In this document: piece after piece, positions 34,251 to 43,438 of the stretch
How the letters are laid out: each line of letters starts with the position of its first letter
Position numbering within the stretch: the stretch's first letter is position 1
The notes under the pieces: model-generated
The model's input: the letters and a program-made list of their open reading frames with translations, nothing else
Databases searched by the model: none
What the model was told of the DNA's origin: nothing
Made by a program: the position numbers and the translations under genes
From: JAJRPT01 sp965661945
GTDB lineage: Bacteria > Bacteroidota > Ignavibacteria > Kapaibacteriales > UBA2268
Assembly: GCA_965661945.1 (NCBI GenBank)
Contig: CBFIFP010000005.1
Location: 113,643 to 177,642, forward strand
Length of the DNA: 64,000 bases
Reading direction: 5' to 3'

Positions 34251-36110
34251 TCATTTTCTTTCAAAACTGTAATCAGGACTTCGACCAAACTTTTTATCTA
34301 AATCGGTTATTGTCATTTCTAAAATTACGGGTCTGCCATGGGGGCAAACATAGGGCGTATCACAAGAAAATAAGTCTTTGTGCAATCTTTCCATTTCATG
34401 ATTGGTTAAAATCTTTCCGGTTTTTATAGAACTTCTACAAGCATAAGATGCTGCTAAGTTTTCTCTTTTAGATAAAGGGTTTTTTTCTTGTTCTTCGGAA
34501 TATAACTCTAATATTTCTTTAATATCTTGTTCTTCTGCTCCTGTTTTTACATCTATGGGTTTTGCAGTAAGAACTATACTTTTATTTTCAATATCAAAAT
34601 CAAAACCAAGTAATTTAATATCATCTTTTATTTCGTTGAAGATTAATATTTCAGAATCTGTGAGTTCTATTGTTTCGGCAAATATCATAGTTTGCTGACT
34701 TGATAACTCTTTGTTAAACATTTTGATAGCTCGCTCATAATTTATCCTTTCGTGTGCGTTATGTTGGTCGATTATCAAAAATCCTCTTTCATTTTGGCAA
34801 ATTATATATTTTTTATGAATTTGGATAAAACTCATCTCTGCTTTATTTAAATCAATCGAATCATTATTAAATATCATATCAAAAGCAGTTAATTCATCGT
34901 TTGGTTTAAATTTATTTTCAGTTCTTTCAAAATCATTATTATTAGATGATTTTGAAGTATTTTGAGAAGGTCTTTTATCTCTAGCGCTATCATCAAAATT
35001 AAGAATTTCACCAGTATTTTTATTTACAACAATATCTTCTTCACCTCTTTGTATTTCAAAAGGGTTTTTAAAATTTTCAAAATTAATATTTTTATCGAAA
35101 TCAAAATTAACAGAACTTGTAAGGTCATTGGCTTTTAATGCTTGTTGCACCGCATTTTTTACGGTCATATAAATATATCTATCATCATCAAATTTTACTT
35201 CGTGTTTTTGCGGATGAATATTTATATCAATTTTATGAGGGTCAATTTCAAGAAATATAACAAAAGGTGGATATTGGTTTTTATCAATTAAAGGTCCGAA
35301 GGCACTTATTACTGCATGGTTTATAGATTTATTTTGTATATTTCTACTATTTAGAAATAAAAATTGATGTGAGCGACTTAGTTTTATGATTGATGGTTTA
35401 GCAACGTATCCTTTTACTTTCATAGTTCCGTCGTCATAATCTAACTTAATCATACTTTCAATAATTCTGTGACCAAGTAGTTCGTTTATTCTGTCTTCTA
35501 ATTTGTTAGACCTTAGGTTAAGTACTAAGTTATTTTCGTTATTGAAAATAATTTGTGTTTCTGTATGTGAAAAAGCGAATTTTGTTAAAGTATCTAAGAT
35601 GGCCTTATATTCGGAAAGATTTGATTTTAGAAATTTACGACGAGCAGGAACATTATAAAAAAGATTTTTCACAAAAATTTGGGTTCCGACTTCAGTATCG
35701 CATTCTACGATTTCAGGAATGGAGTTTGGCTCCGAAACAAGTAAGTATCCCAAATCATCTTGTCGGCGTTTAGTTCTGATTTCTAATTTAGCAACAGCCG
35801 AAATAGAAGCCAGCGCCTCACCTCTAAAACCAAAAGTTAATATTGCTTCTAAATCTTCTTGAGTAATAAGTTTGCTTGTAGCGTGTCTTTTTATAGAGAG
35901 TTCGAGGTCTTCTCTGGACATACCAATTCCATTATCTTGGATATGGATTAGGTCTTTACCTGAATTTTTAATGGTAATAAATATTTGTGTAGCTTCAGCA
36001 TCAATTGCGTTTTCAACTAGTTCTTTAATTACAGATTCTGGACGTTGGACTACTTCGCCTGCTGCAATTTGATTAGCAAGATAATCAGGTAATATTTTTA
36101 TTATAGACAT
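34251..36110 (-). CDS. mutL: DNA mismatch repair protein MutL
   Basis: 619 residues. The N-terminal GHKL ATPase has IAAGEVVQRPESVIKELVENAIDA, DNGIGM and GFRGEALASISAV. The C-terminal dimerisation/endonuclease domain has DQHNAHERINYE, ACRSSIKTG and CPHGRP, so it is an endonuclease-type MutL as in organisms lacking MutH. The first motif is normally DQHA(X)2E(X)4E; here the fourth residue is Asn. About 90 residues between the domains are low-complexity, as usual. Confidence 0.95.
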   Translation of the reverse strand: MSIIKILPDYLANQIAAGEVVQRPESVIKELVENAIDAEATQIFITIKNSGKDLIHIQDNGIGMSREDLELSIKRHATSKLITQEDLEAILTFGFRGEALASISAVAKLEIRTKRRQDDLGYLLVSEPNSIPEIVECDTEVGTQIFVKNLFYNVPARRKFLKSNLSEYKAILDTLTKFAFSHTETQIIFNNENNLVLNLRSNKLEDRINELLGHRIIESMIKLDYDDGTMKVKGYVAKPSIIKLSRSHQFLFLNSRNIQNKSINHAVISAFGPLIDKNQYPPFVIFLEIDPHKIDINIHPQKHEVKFDDDRYIYMTVKNAVQQALKANDLTSSVNFDFDKNINFENFKNPFEIQRGEEDIVVNKNTGEILNFDDSARDKRPSQNTSKSSNNNDFERTENKFKPNDELTAFDMIFNNDSIDLNKAEMSFIQIHKKYIICQNERGFLIIDQHNAHERINYERAIKMFNKELSSQQTMIFAETIELTDSEILIFNEIKDDIKLLGFDFDIENKSIVLTAKPIDVKTGAEEQDIKEILELYSEEQEKNPLSKRENLAASYACRSSIKTGKILTNHEMERLHKDLFSCDTPYVCPHGRPVILEMTITDLDKKFGRSPDYSFERK

Positions 36111-36209
36111 AAATCAAATAAGTGGATAATTTATTACAAAATTAATAAATAATGCTTTAAAGCCCGAATAATTTTAATATTAATAGCTTATTAATTTGAT
36201 TGGAGAGAG

Positions 36210-37205
36210 TTATTCCCAAGGATATAATTCGTTTTGACACTCACCTTTATCTCTCCATTCTTTAAAGTTTTCAGCAGAAGTTGAAGCAATTCCTTCAAGG
36301 GCTTCACGTGTTAAAAAAGCTTGATGACTTGTTAAATAAACATTTTGCATTGCTTTTAAAATATTAAATTCATCATCATTTATTATTTTTTCTGACCAAT
36401 CATAAAAATACATACCCTTTTCTCTTTCGAAAACATCAAGGGCAGCAGCGGATATTTGTCCTGATTTAAGAGCTTCTATTAAATTGGTTGTATTTATAAC
36501 AGCACCTCTTGCGGTATTTAAAAGCATAGGTTTCTTTTTCATTTTTTCTATACTTTGTTTATTTATCATGTATTTTGTGTGATTGTTCAAAGGTAAACTA
36601 AGTGAAATTATATCCGAATTCTCATATAGTTCATCTAACTCTACATATTTTATATTTTCAAGATTCTCTAACTTTGGATTTCTTTCTAAATCATAAATTA
36701 AGATATTAGTTCCAAAACCATACATGATTTTTGCAAAAGCGGCTCCAATTTTTCCAGCGCCTATGATTCCTATTGTTTTGTTGTGCACATCAAAACCCAC
36801 TAAGGTATCTAATCTAAAGTCTTGTAGCTGGAATAGTTCATCGGCTCTGAAAAGTTTTCTATTTAAAGCAAGAAGCATTGCAACTGTAAACTCTGCAACT
36901 GAGTAAGGGGAATACTCGGGTACATTTGCTATTTTCATATTATTTTGTTTTGCTGCTGTAAGGTCAATATGGTCATAACCAGCCGAACGAGTTGAGATAT
37001 AATTTATATTAAAACTCTTTAGATTTTTAATAACCTCTTCGCTTACTGAGTCAGAAGAAAATACGCTAACGCCATCAAAACCCTCAGCTAAAGATGATGT
37101 TTCAAGTGTTAATCTTTCTTCTGTAAATTCAATTTCAAAATTGGCAAATGCGCTTTTGATAAATGGAATTTCAAAATCATGTATACTGTAAACTATTATT
37201 TTCAT
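36210..37205 (-). CDS. ldhA: D-lactate dehydrogenase-like 2-hydroxyacid dehydrogenase
   Basis: 331 residues. NAD-binding motif GIIGAGKIGAAFAKIMYGFG (from about 147), the substrate arginine in LLNTARGAVINT, catalytic Glu in LDVFEREKG and the His in LTSHQAFLT match the D-isomer-specific family, and AEFTVAMLLALNRK is typical of LdhA. It would reduce pyruvate to D-lactate with NADH as a fermentative outlet. Other 2-hydroxyacid substrates are possible. Stand-alone on the minus strand between ridA and mutL. Confidence 0.9.
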   Translation of the reverse strand: MKIIVYSIHDFEIPFIKSAFANFEIEFTEERLTLETSSLAEGFDGVSVFSSDSVSEEVIKNLKSFNINYISTRSAGYDHIDLTAAKQNNMKIANVPEYSPYSVAEFTVAMLLALNRKLFRADELFQLQDFRLDTLVGFDVHNKTIGIIGAGKIGAAFAKIMYGFGTNILIYDLERNPKLENLENIKYVELDELYENSDIISLSLPLNNHTKYMINKQSIEKMKKKPMLLNTARGAVINTTNLIEALKSGQISAAALDVFEREKGMYFYDWSEKIINDDEFNILKAMQNVYLTSHQAFLTREALEGIASTSAENFKEWRDKGECQNELYPWE

Positions 37206-37271
37206 TTTTTAAAATTATAATTAATAAATAAGCACAAAAGACTTAAAAGCTGTATTTTATCAGAGTCCTTA

Positions 37272-37685
37272 TTAAATTATTGCAATACATTTTAATTCAA
37301 TTGCGATTGGAGTTGGTAAACAGTTAATTTCAACTGTTGTTCTGCATGGTTGATTATCTTTAAAGTATTCAGCATAAATCTTGTTGTATATCTGAAAATC
37401 ATCTTTCATATTTGTAAGAAAAACAGTTACATCGACTAATTTATCCCAAGAAGAGCCAGACTCTTCTAAAATTAATCTTACGTTATCGAAAACAGATTTA
37501 CATTGTTGCTCAATATCGTAAGAAATTATATTTTTATTTTCATCAAGGATTACTCCCGGTATATCTTTTGTTCCTCTTTTTCTTGGACCCACACCAGATA
37601 AAAATAATAGGTTGCCTACTTTTCTTGAGTGTGGATAAAGCCCAACTGGTTCAGGAGCTTTTTGCGATTCAAACTTTTCATTCAT
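37272..37685 (-). CDS. RidA/YjgF-family deaminase
   Basis: 137 residues, a single RidA domain. FLSGVGP, VFDNVRLILEESGSSWDKLVDVTVFLTN, and PCRTTVEINCLP with the conserved Arg that binds the substrate carboxylate are visible. RidA proteins hydrolyse reactive enamines/imines. The FLSGVGPRKRGTKDIPGV segment is longer than in classical RidA and recalls the 2-aminomuconate-deaminase branch of the family, so a tryptophan-degradation role is possible. No other kynurenine genes are in view. Confidence 0.85.
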   Translation of the reverse strand: MNEKFESQKAPEPVGLYPHSRKVGNLLFLSGVGPRKRGTKDIPGVILDENKNIISYDIEQQCKSVFDNVRLILEESGSSWDKLVDVTVFLTNMKDDFQIYNKIYAEYFKDNQPCRTTVEINCLPTPIAIELKCIAII

Positions 37686-37773
37686 AATTAAAATATATTT
37701 GATGCTGAAAAAATATTAAAAGAAAACTAAAAGTTTTTTAATTTTATTAATTGTTTAAATTGCTATAAATCAA

Positions 37774-38673
37774 CTATTTTTCTTCTACATTTTGTGCTTC
37801 TTGGTAAATAGTTGAATTACTTGGGTCGAGATACATTAAATCTTTAAAAACCTGTTCGTCTTTGTAGCCAGTAAGTACAGATGCAATTTCTTTAGATTTA
37901 GCATCAAAAAATGCTTGTAAGAAAACTGAAGGACCAACTAATTTATTTTCTTTATAATCAGCCATTTCAGATATTACATCTACCAGATTAGCCATTCCAT
38001 CTTCTTTGTTGGTTACCATCAAATCTAACCCATCATAAAAAAATGAAAATAATAACATTCTAAAGCCCTCGAACCTTAAATCAACCATTTCATTAACTAA
38101 ATTGTATCTTGTAAATTCGCCTGGTTGTGAGTTTGTTTTATAACCGGGTCCGTTGTTGCTTGCTCCTAAAAGACAAATTTGTCTTGCATTTTGGTACATA
38201 GGAGTTCCTCCTAATTCTTCATAGGTATCCATATCAGCACCTATAACTAGGTTCATATAGAAATCTATTAGAGTGATAAATGGGTCGTATCTTAATGGGT
38301 TATAACTAAAAAAAGCGCCCCTTTGATATTCAAAAGCCCATTGGGAGTCCATTAATTTTAAAACAGTAGTTCTAATATCATCATTGCTATTTAAACGAGT
38401 TTGAGATGTTAGAATGATTCTTCCTGAAAATCTATCTCCCTGACCACCAGATAATATTATTGAAATATCAACTGGAATTTTTGGACCGTCCCATTGAAGT
38501 TGGGTGAATTTTGTATTATTTATATAATCTTGCAGGTCATTACCCATTGTTTGCACATTTATTCTTAATTCCTGCGGAATTTGCTGTAAGTCAACGGAAA
38601 CAGACGCTTCGATTTCTTGAGAATAAGTTTTTAAACTTATTAAAAATATGAATAAAATAATCATGTGTTTCAT
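37774..38673 (-). CDS. DUF4835-family exported protein
   Basis: 299 residues. Signal peptide MKHMIILFIFLISLKTYSQ. The mature start EIEASVSVDLQQIPQELR and the segments FEYQRGAFFSYNPLRYDPFITLIDFYMNLVIG and LVNEMVDLRFEGFRMLLFSFFYDGLD are characteristic of the DUF4835 family, which is found in Bacteroidota. I recall the family being connected with type IX secretion (name PorD in some work), which I cannot verify here. It precedes ridA on the same strand by 88 bases. Confidence 0.85.
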   Translation of the reverse strand: MKHMIILFIFLISLKTYSQEIEASVSVDLQQIPQELRINVQTMGNDLQDYINNTKFTQLQWDGPKIPVDISIILSGGQGDRFSGRIILTSQTRLNSNDDIRTTVLKLMDSQWAFEYQRGAFFSYNPLRYDPFITLIDFYMNLVIGADMDTYEELGGTPMYQNARQICLLGASNNGPGYKTNSQPGEFTRYNLVNEMVDLRFEGFRMLLFSFFYDGLDLMVTNKEDGMANLVDVISEMADYKENKLVGPSVFLQAFFDAKSKEIASVLTGYKDEQVFKDLMYLDPSNSTIYQEAQNVEEK

Positions 38674-38724
38674 ATTAATTCTCCTTTTAGTTTATATATG
38701 TTTACGAAAATACAAAGAAATTGT

Positions 38725-39615
38725 TTAAAAGCAAAAATTTAATATTTTATAAATTAATCTTGCTGTTAATAAATCAGGATGGTATAGTTTTTCATCTGGC
38801 GCTAATTCGACTACATCAAAACCAATTATTTTTTTTCCTTGTTTTTTTATTTCTCTAAATACTTCTATTGTTTCAGAGTATAAAAATCCATCGGGTTCTG
38901 GTGTGCCTGTAGAAGGCATAATTGCGGGGTCGAAATAATCAACGTCGAAAGTTATGTATATCTCATCATTTAAGGTATTAACAAGTTTTTCAACCCAATT
39001 TTCTGAATGTTTTTTTGTTCTTACTGCGGATGCAAAAAAAGTATTTACTTTATTTTCTTTTATAAAATTTGCTTCTTCTATACATAATGCTCTTATTCCT
39101 AACTGGGTAATTCTTTCAGCAGGGAAAAACTCTTTAACTCTTGCCATAACTGAAGCATGCGAGTATGGGTTATCTTGGTATGTTTCTCTAAAATCAGAAT
39201 GAGCGTCAAATTGTAAGACGCTCATATTTGGATATTTTTCAAAATGTGCTTTTATGGGAGCAGAAGAGATAGTATGTTCGCCACCTAATGTAACTACAAA
39301 TTTATTTAATTTTAATAATTCTGAAACGTTTTGATAAATTAAATCAATTGCATCTTTATTGATTTTATTTTTAAAATCAAGAGGTTCTAATGTAGCAATT
39401 CCGTTTTCAAAACAAACTTCTTTATCAAATTCATCATCATAAAATTCTACATAGTGACTTGCTTTTAATATTGCTTCAGGACCATATTTTGTACCTCCTC
39501 CATAACTCACAGTATGTTCGTAGCCAGCAGAAAGTATAGCTATTTTAGAATTATCGAAGTTTGAATCTTTTTCTTCTAGGGCAAGGAAATTTGAATTAAT
39601 ATCTAGTGTTTTCAT
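38725..39615 (-). CDS. speB: Agmatinase / ureohydrolase
   Basis: 296 residues. The ureohydrolase metal motifs are all present: VTLGGEHTIS (about 110-119), LQFDAHSDFRETYQDNPYSHAS (from about 130) and ITFDVDYFDPAIMPSTGTPEP (from about 222), which supply the His/Asp ligands of the di-manganese site. The short N terminus and sequence around YGPEAILKAS favour agmatinase (agmatine to putrescine and urea) over arginase or formimidoylglutamase. A TAATTTTG lies just upstream on the minus strand. Confidence 0.87.
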   Translation of the reverse strand: MKTLDINSNFLALEEKDSNFDNSKIAILSAGYEHTVSYGGGTKYGPEAILKASHYVEFYDDEFDKEVCFENGIATLEPLDFKNKINKDAIDLIYQNVSELLKLNKFVVTLGGEHTISSAPIKAHFEKYPNMSVLQFDAHSDFRETYQDNPYSHASVMARVKEFFPAERITQLGIRALCIEEANFIKENKVNTFFASAVRTKKHSENWVEKLVNTLNDEIYITFDVDYFDPAIMPSTGTPEPDGFLYSETIEVFREIKKQGKKIIGFDVVELAPDEKLYHPDLLTARLIYKILNFCF

Positions 39616-39680
39616 AATTTATTATTTTATATTTTAAATAAAACAAAATTATGAAAATCTTTTTTAATCTTTATCTAAAA

Positions 39681-40988
39681 TTAATTTCTTTCTAAGAAAT
39701 TATAAGTTAAACCAAGAGAAAATCCATTGTTATTAGAAAAATAGTTACCAAATTGATTTGCATAGATTAAACCTGATAGTTCAAAAGCTGGAATCAGCGA
39801 TAGGTTTTCGGATATTCTGTATTCAATTCCAGTTATTAATCTTGAAACAGCTCCTATATCAGCATATCCAATGTTTGTTTGAATAAAAGGAAAAACTAGA
39901 TTACTTTTGAATATTTCAGTAGCATTATATCTAAGTCCTAAACTAAATATATTCAAATTAGGATTTTGTCTTGTTAAATAATTTATTCCAATCGAGTTAG
40001 TATTTCTAAATTCTTGTAAGAAATTCTCGTTAGAATATTCTACTATAACAAACCATTGAGGATTAACTTTATAAGCTAATGATAATGCATAATTTGTTGT
40101 AGGTAAATTATAATCTCCTATTTGCTTGTAAAGTGATGAGTTGTTTATTCCTCTTGCAGAAATAGCAAATAAACTATTATCTGTGCCAATTGGTGAGTAT
40201 AAACTAATAATTGGTTCTTCAAAGCTAACATTTGAGTTTTTAATAACAGATACGGGTGATTTCTTAATTTTAGTGATACTAATTAAACTGTTTTCAATTT
40301 TAGAACTAGAAATAAAATGGAATGGCTTTCCCATATAGTCCATATCTTTTTCATGTAAGTAAGTTATGTCCTTATTGTCTTTTTTATAAACTAAGTTAAT
40401 AGTTGATTTGTTAGATTTGGAATTACTTTTAGACATATTTTTTGAAGAGTTATTTATGTTATTATCAATACCACTATTTGAGCCACTCACGGCGTTATAG
40501 TTATTATTATTTTTAATGTTGTTGATATAAGTGCCTTGTTTATTAGTTTTACTTACATTTTTGCTTATATTTAATGTACTTGCTATTTTAATATTACTAA
40601 CTTCAGATGAATCATTTCTGCTAAGCACTAAACTTTTGGATTCAATTTGTGATTCAAATTTCAAAAAATCATAAATGTTTTTATCAAAATTTGTAATTGA
40701 ATAAAGAAGAATTAAAATTGGTAAAATGCCAAACAAATAAGAGATTTTAAATCCTGGTATAGAAGCAAATGGCACAGAAAATCCAGCCGACTGAAAAACT
40801 TTATTTGTTAGTTCTACAGGAGGGGCCATTGTCTCAAAATCTTCTTTTGCTAACAAATGAAGCTTCATCTGTTTATTAAACTCCATTCTTAACGACTCAT
40901 CAACAGAGAGTTGATTGAAAAGTTGCTGTTGCATCTCTTCGTTTAACCCTTCGTCTAAGTACTCATGAATTAATCTTTCGTAAATCAT
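39681..40988 (-). CDS. Anti-sigma factor fused to an outer-membrane beta-barrel (dual-membrane-spanning type)
   Basis: 435 residues from ATG 40988; a GTG at 40997 is the alternative. Residues 1-65 look like a cytoplasmic anti-sigma helix bundle (LIHEYLDEGLNEEMQQQLFN ... DESLRMEFNKQMKLHLLAKED). Residues about 83-99 are a hydrophobic helix (YLFGILPILILLYSI). From about 105 to 265 is a Ser/Asn/Lys-rich linker. From about 275 to the end are amphipathic strands typical of an outer-membrane barrel (NYALSLAYKVNPQWFVIVEY, IFSLGLRYNATEIF, NNGFSLGLTYNF). No cleavable signal is visible, so one chain may reach from cytoplasm to outer membrane. It directly follows the ECF sigma gene. This resembles the dual-membrane-spanning anti-sigma factors (Dma) described in Bacteroides. 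Confidence 0.75.
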   Translation of the reverse strand: MIYERLIHEYLDEGLNEEMQQQLFNQLSVDESLRMEFNKQMKLHLLAKEDFETMAPPVELTNKVFQSAGFSVPFASIPGFKISYLFGILPILILLYSITNFDKNIYDFLKFESQIESKSLVLSRNDSSEVSNIKIASTLNISKNVSKTNKQGTYINNIKNNNNYNAVSGSNSGIDNNINNSSKNMSKSNSKSNKSTINLVYKKDNKDITYLHEKDMDYMGKPFHFISSSKIENSLISITKIKKSPVSVIKNSNVSFEEPIISLYSPIGTDNSLFAISARGINNSSLYKQIGDYNLPTTNYALSLAYKVNPQWFVIVEYSNENFLQEFRNTNSIGINYLTRQNPNLNIFSLGLRYNATEIFKSNLVFPFIQTNIGYADIGAVSRLITGIEYRISENLSLIPAFELSGLIYANQFGNYFSNNNGFSLGLTYNFLERN

Positions 40989-40997
40989 TTGAAACAC

Positions 40998-41585
40998 CTA
41001 TTCGTTTATTTTTTCTTTTAAAATTGGTTCTAGAATTTCTTTTAACTTTTCTTTTGCTCTGAAATACCTATTCCTTAATACATGAACAGATTCATTAGTA
41101 ATTGAAGCAATTTCAGTATATTCCATATTATGATACTGTCTTAGGATGAATACTTCTTTATAATTAAAGTCAAGTAGCTCTAAAGCATTAGAAATTATAT
41201 CCATTTCTTCTTTTTTATCATACTTATCTTTTTCGTCAACAAGTAATAGATAGTTATACTCTTCGATATTAAGAGAGTATTTTTTCTTAGATCTTTTATT
41301 ATTAAGTTCTATATTTCTTGCTATCTTAATTAAATATGACCCTAAATTTGTTAATTCAGAGTAATCTTTTTTTATATTTAGAAAATTTGCAAAAGTTTCT
41401 TGAAAAATATCGTCAGCATCTTGTGGATTTCCTGCAATTCTAACACAATAAGAATACAAACGGTTAGAATACTTATTGTAAACATAAGTAAACGCAACCT
41501 CACGTTCCGATTTTGAACCATTTAGCAAATTAGCTAATTGGTCGGTAGTGTATTTTTGATTATTATTTGTTTTGTTTTTCCACAT
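40998..41585 (-). CDS. ECF-family RNA polymerase sigma factor
   Basis: 195 residues. Region 2 has AFTYVYNKYSNRLYSYCVRIAG then NPQDADDIFQETFANFL, and region 4 has LDFNYKEVFILRQYHNMEYTEIASITN followed by the recognition helix VLRNRYFRAKEKLKEIL. This is the minimal sigma-70 group IV layout. Its stop is adjacent to the anti-sigma start region and its start abuts the upstream lipoprotein stop (TAA-ATG), so all three are one translational unit. Such sigma factors are held by a cognate membrane anti-sigma factor until a surface or envelope signal arrives. Confidence 0.93.
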   Translation of the reverse strand: MWKNKTNNNQKYTTDQLANLLNGSKSEREVAFTYVYNKYSNRLYSYCVRIAGNPQDADDIFQETFANFLNIKKDYSELTNLGSYLIKIARNIELNNKRSKKKYSLNIEEYNYLLLVDEKDKYDKKEEMDIISNALELLDFNYKEVFILRQYHNMEYTEIASITNESVHVLRNRYFRAKEKLKEILEPILKEKINE

Positions 41586-42551
41586 TTAATCGACTCTTAC
41601 AGCATTGTTTATTAAAAGATTAATGTTATTAAAATTAATATCAATACTTTTTTCTTTTTTAAAGTAATAAATACTTTGTTCATCGGTTAAATTATCTTTT
41701 AGGTACAAAAATATTAAAGATAATTTTTTGTTAAAATATAAATTCTCGATTTTATCAAATTCATTTGAAGTATAAATCACGTTAAAGTCTTTATCATAAA
41801 TAGATTTATTATCATAATAAAACAGAATATTTTCAATAAATATCGGCTTTATTTTTGGCTTATTAAGCTCTAAAGTGCTGTCTATAATATTCAAATTACT
41901 ACTTAAAAAGTATATTTTACTTGAATTATCATTATAATTAGAAAATGCAACACTTTCTGAATTTATACTTAAATTGGAGATATTTTCTAAATCTAAATCA
42001 ATTTCAATATTATACTGCATTGAGTTAATAATATTGATTGCTTTTAGTTTTAGTAAATTATCATTTTGCCAATAATAAACACGTTCTAAATGAAGCTCTA
42101 TTTTATTGTTTAGTAAATTATTATCTAAAAATTCAAGATTATTAGACAAATCGCTTTTAAAAAGCTGATTATCTTTTGTTTTGATAATAAAAACATCACC
42201 ATTATTATTTAAGATACAATTTTTGACTTCTAAATCTAAAATATTTTCATAAATCAAAGAACTATTTAAAGTATAAGTCTCTAATAAAAAAATAGAATCA
42301 CTATTATAATATAGAGATTTATCTTTATTGTAACTTTCTCCTAATTTAAAATCTTCAACAACTTCTTTTATTAGAAAGTTTTCAAAATCATACCTAAATA
42401 TTAAATTACTATTGATATTAGTATGATAAAATATGTAATCCGGTACTGCTCCATCACCATTTTGAATATCACATGGATTACATCCTAAACCTAATAAAAG
42501 AAAACTTAGAAGAGCAACCCTCGAAAAAATTTTCGTTATTGTAGATTTCAT
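41586..42551 (-). CDS. Lipoprotein, beta-propeller-like, first gene of the sigma/anti-sigma operon
   Basis: 321 residues from ATG 42551; the frame opens further upstream. Signal peptide MKSTITKIFSRVALLSFLLLG with lipobox LGLGC, then NPCDIQNGDGAVPDY. The body is made of short beta-hairpin repeats with Asn/Asp-rich turns (YIFYHTNINSNLIFRYDF, DVFIIKTKDNQLFKSDLSN, SKIYFLSSNLNIIDS, IYDKDFNVIYTSNEF). A WD/PQQ-like propeller is plausible. No family is recognised. The stop abuts the sigma-factor start, which suggests a role in the same signalling path, for example as a periplasmic or outer-membrane modulator of the barrel anti-sigma protein. Confidence 0.65.
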   Translation of the reverse strand: MKSTITKIFSRVALLSFLLLGLGCNPCDIQNGDGAVPDYIFYHTNINSNLIFRYDFENFLIKEVVEDFKLGESYNKDKSLYYNSDSIFLLETYTLNSSLIYENILDLEVKNCILNNNGDVFIIKTKDNQLFKSDLSNNLEFLDNNLLNNKIELHLERVYYWQNDNLLKLKAINIINSMQYNIEIDLDLENISNLSINSESVAFSNYNDNSSKIYFLSSNLNIIDSTLELNKPKIKPIFIENILFYYDNKSIYDKDFNVIYTSNEFDKIENLYFNKKLSLIFLYLKDNLTDEQSIYYFKKEKSIDINFNNINLLINNAVRVD

Positions 42552-42748
42552 ACAAACAAAAACACATTTAGTGGAAAAAAATATCATTCTCGTAAAAAAT
42601 AAATATATAAAATTAAGGAATAATGATAATATATTGAAATGTATGGTGTTATGAAATTATAGATATTTAAGTATATTTTGTAATATATTAATCAATATAA
42701 AGTTAAGTATTTATTATAGTTGAAAAATATATTATATAATAGGGTATA

Positions 42749-43438
42749 TTATAAGTAAATTCTGTAAGGAATTGAGAATGTAATTTTTGTCCATTCGCCC
42801 TCAACTGATTCTACTTTAAATTCGCCGTCGTGGAGTTCGACCATTCTTTTTGATATAACAAGCCCTAAGCCAACTCCTTGCTGCTCATACATATCTCTTT
42901 CAAATTGGATATAAGCACCAATATTATTAATTTGTTCGATTGACATACCTCTTCCTTTATCTTCGATACTGATGTAAAGAAGTTGGTTTGATGATTTATC
43001 TAACCAGAGATTAATATTTATTTTAGTGCCTTTTTCAGAAAACTTAAAAGCATTATCAAGCAATTCATCAACTATTTTATGAAAACTCTCTGATGACATT
43101 TCAATCAAAATTGTGTCTGGAATATCTCCTATTTCAATATCATCATATCTATCAAACCTCATTGCAATATTGCTAAGCAAATCATAAAATAAAGCACCTG
43201 GCTCGTGAGTTTCCATTAATCGTAACTTTTTTCTTAACTCAGGGTTACTTGCATAGGATTCGATTCTAACATAAAGTAATAAGTTTTCAGTAATTTTCAA
43301 AAGCCTATCACAAGAACTTATAATATCAGATGTAAGTTCTCTAACTTCTTCTGGTTCTAATGGTTTACCATTATTTTCTAATAGTTTTGCAGAGCCTTTA
43401 ACCTGATTAATTACGGTCCTAAACTCATGAGGTAAAGC
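42749..43438 (-). pseudogene. Histidine kinase half of a receiver-kinase hybrid, separated by an in-frame TAA
   Basis: Directly after the stop of the receiver ORF the same frame continues ALPHEFRTVINQVKG, the HisKA phospho-acceptor box, then a second DHp helix (CDRLLKITENLLLYVRIES) and an HATPase with N box DELLDNAFKFSEKG, G1 EDKGRGMS and G2 GVGLGLVISKR. There is no ATG before residue 47 of this segment (Met at 43300), which lies after the His. Without readthrough, no product would contain both the His and an obvious start. I therefore mark it as a disrupted 3' half; a single substitution (TAT or TAC to TAA) would explain it. Confidence 0.7.

Noticed and set aside
36303..36318. CACGTG core inside the D-lactate dehydrogenase-like gene as a further parS
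   Set aside because: Flanks (ggcttCACGTGttaaa) do not form the palindrome.
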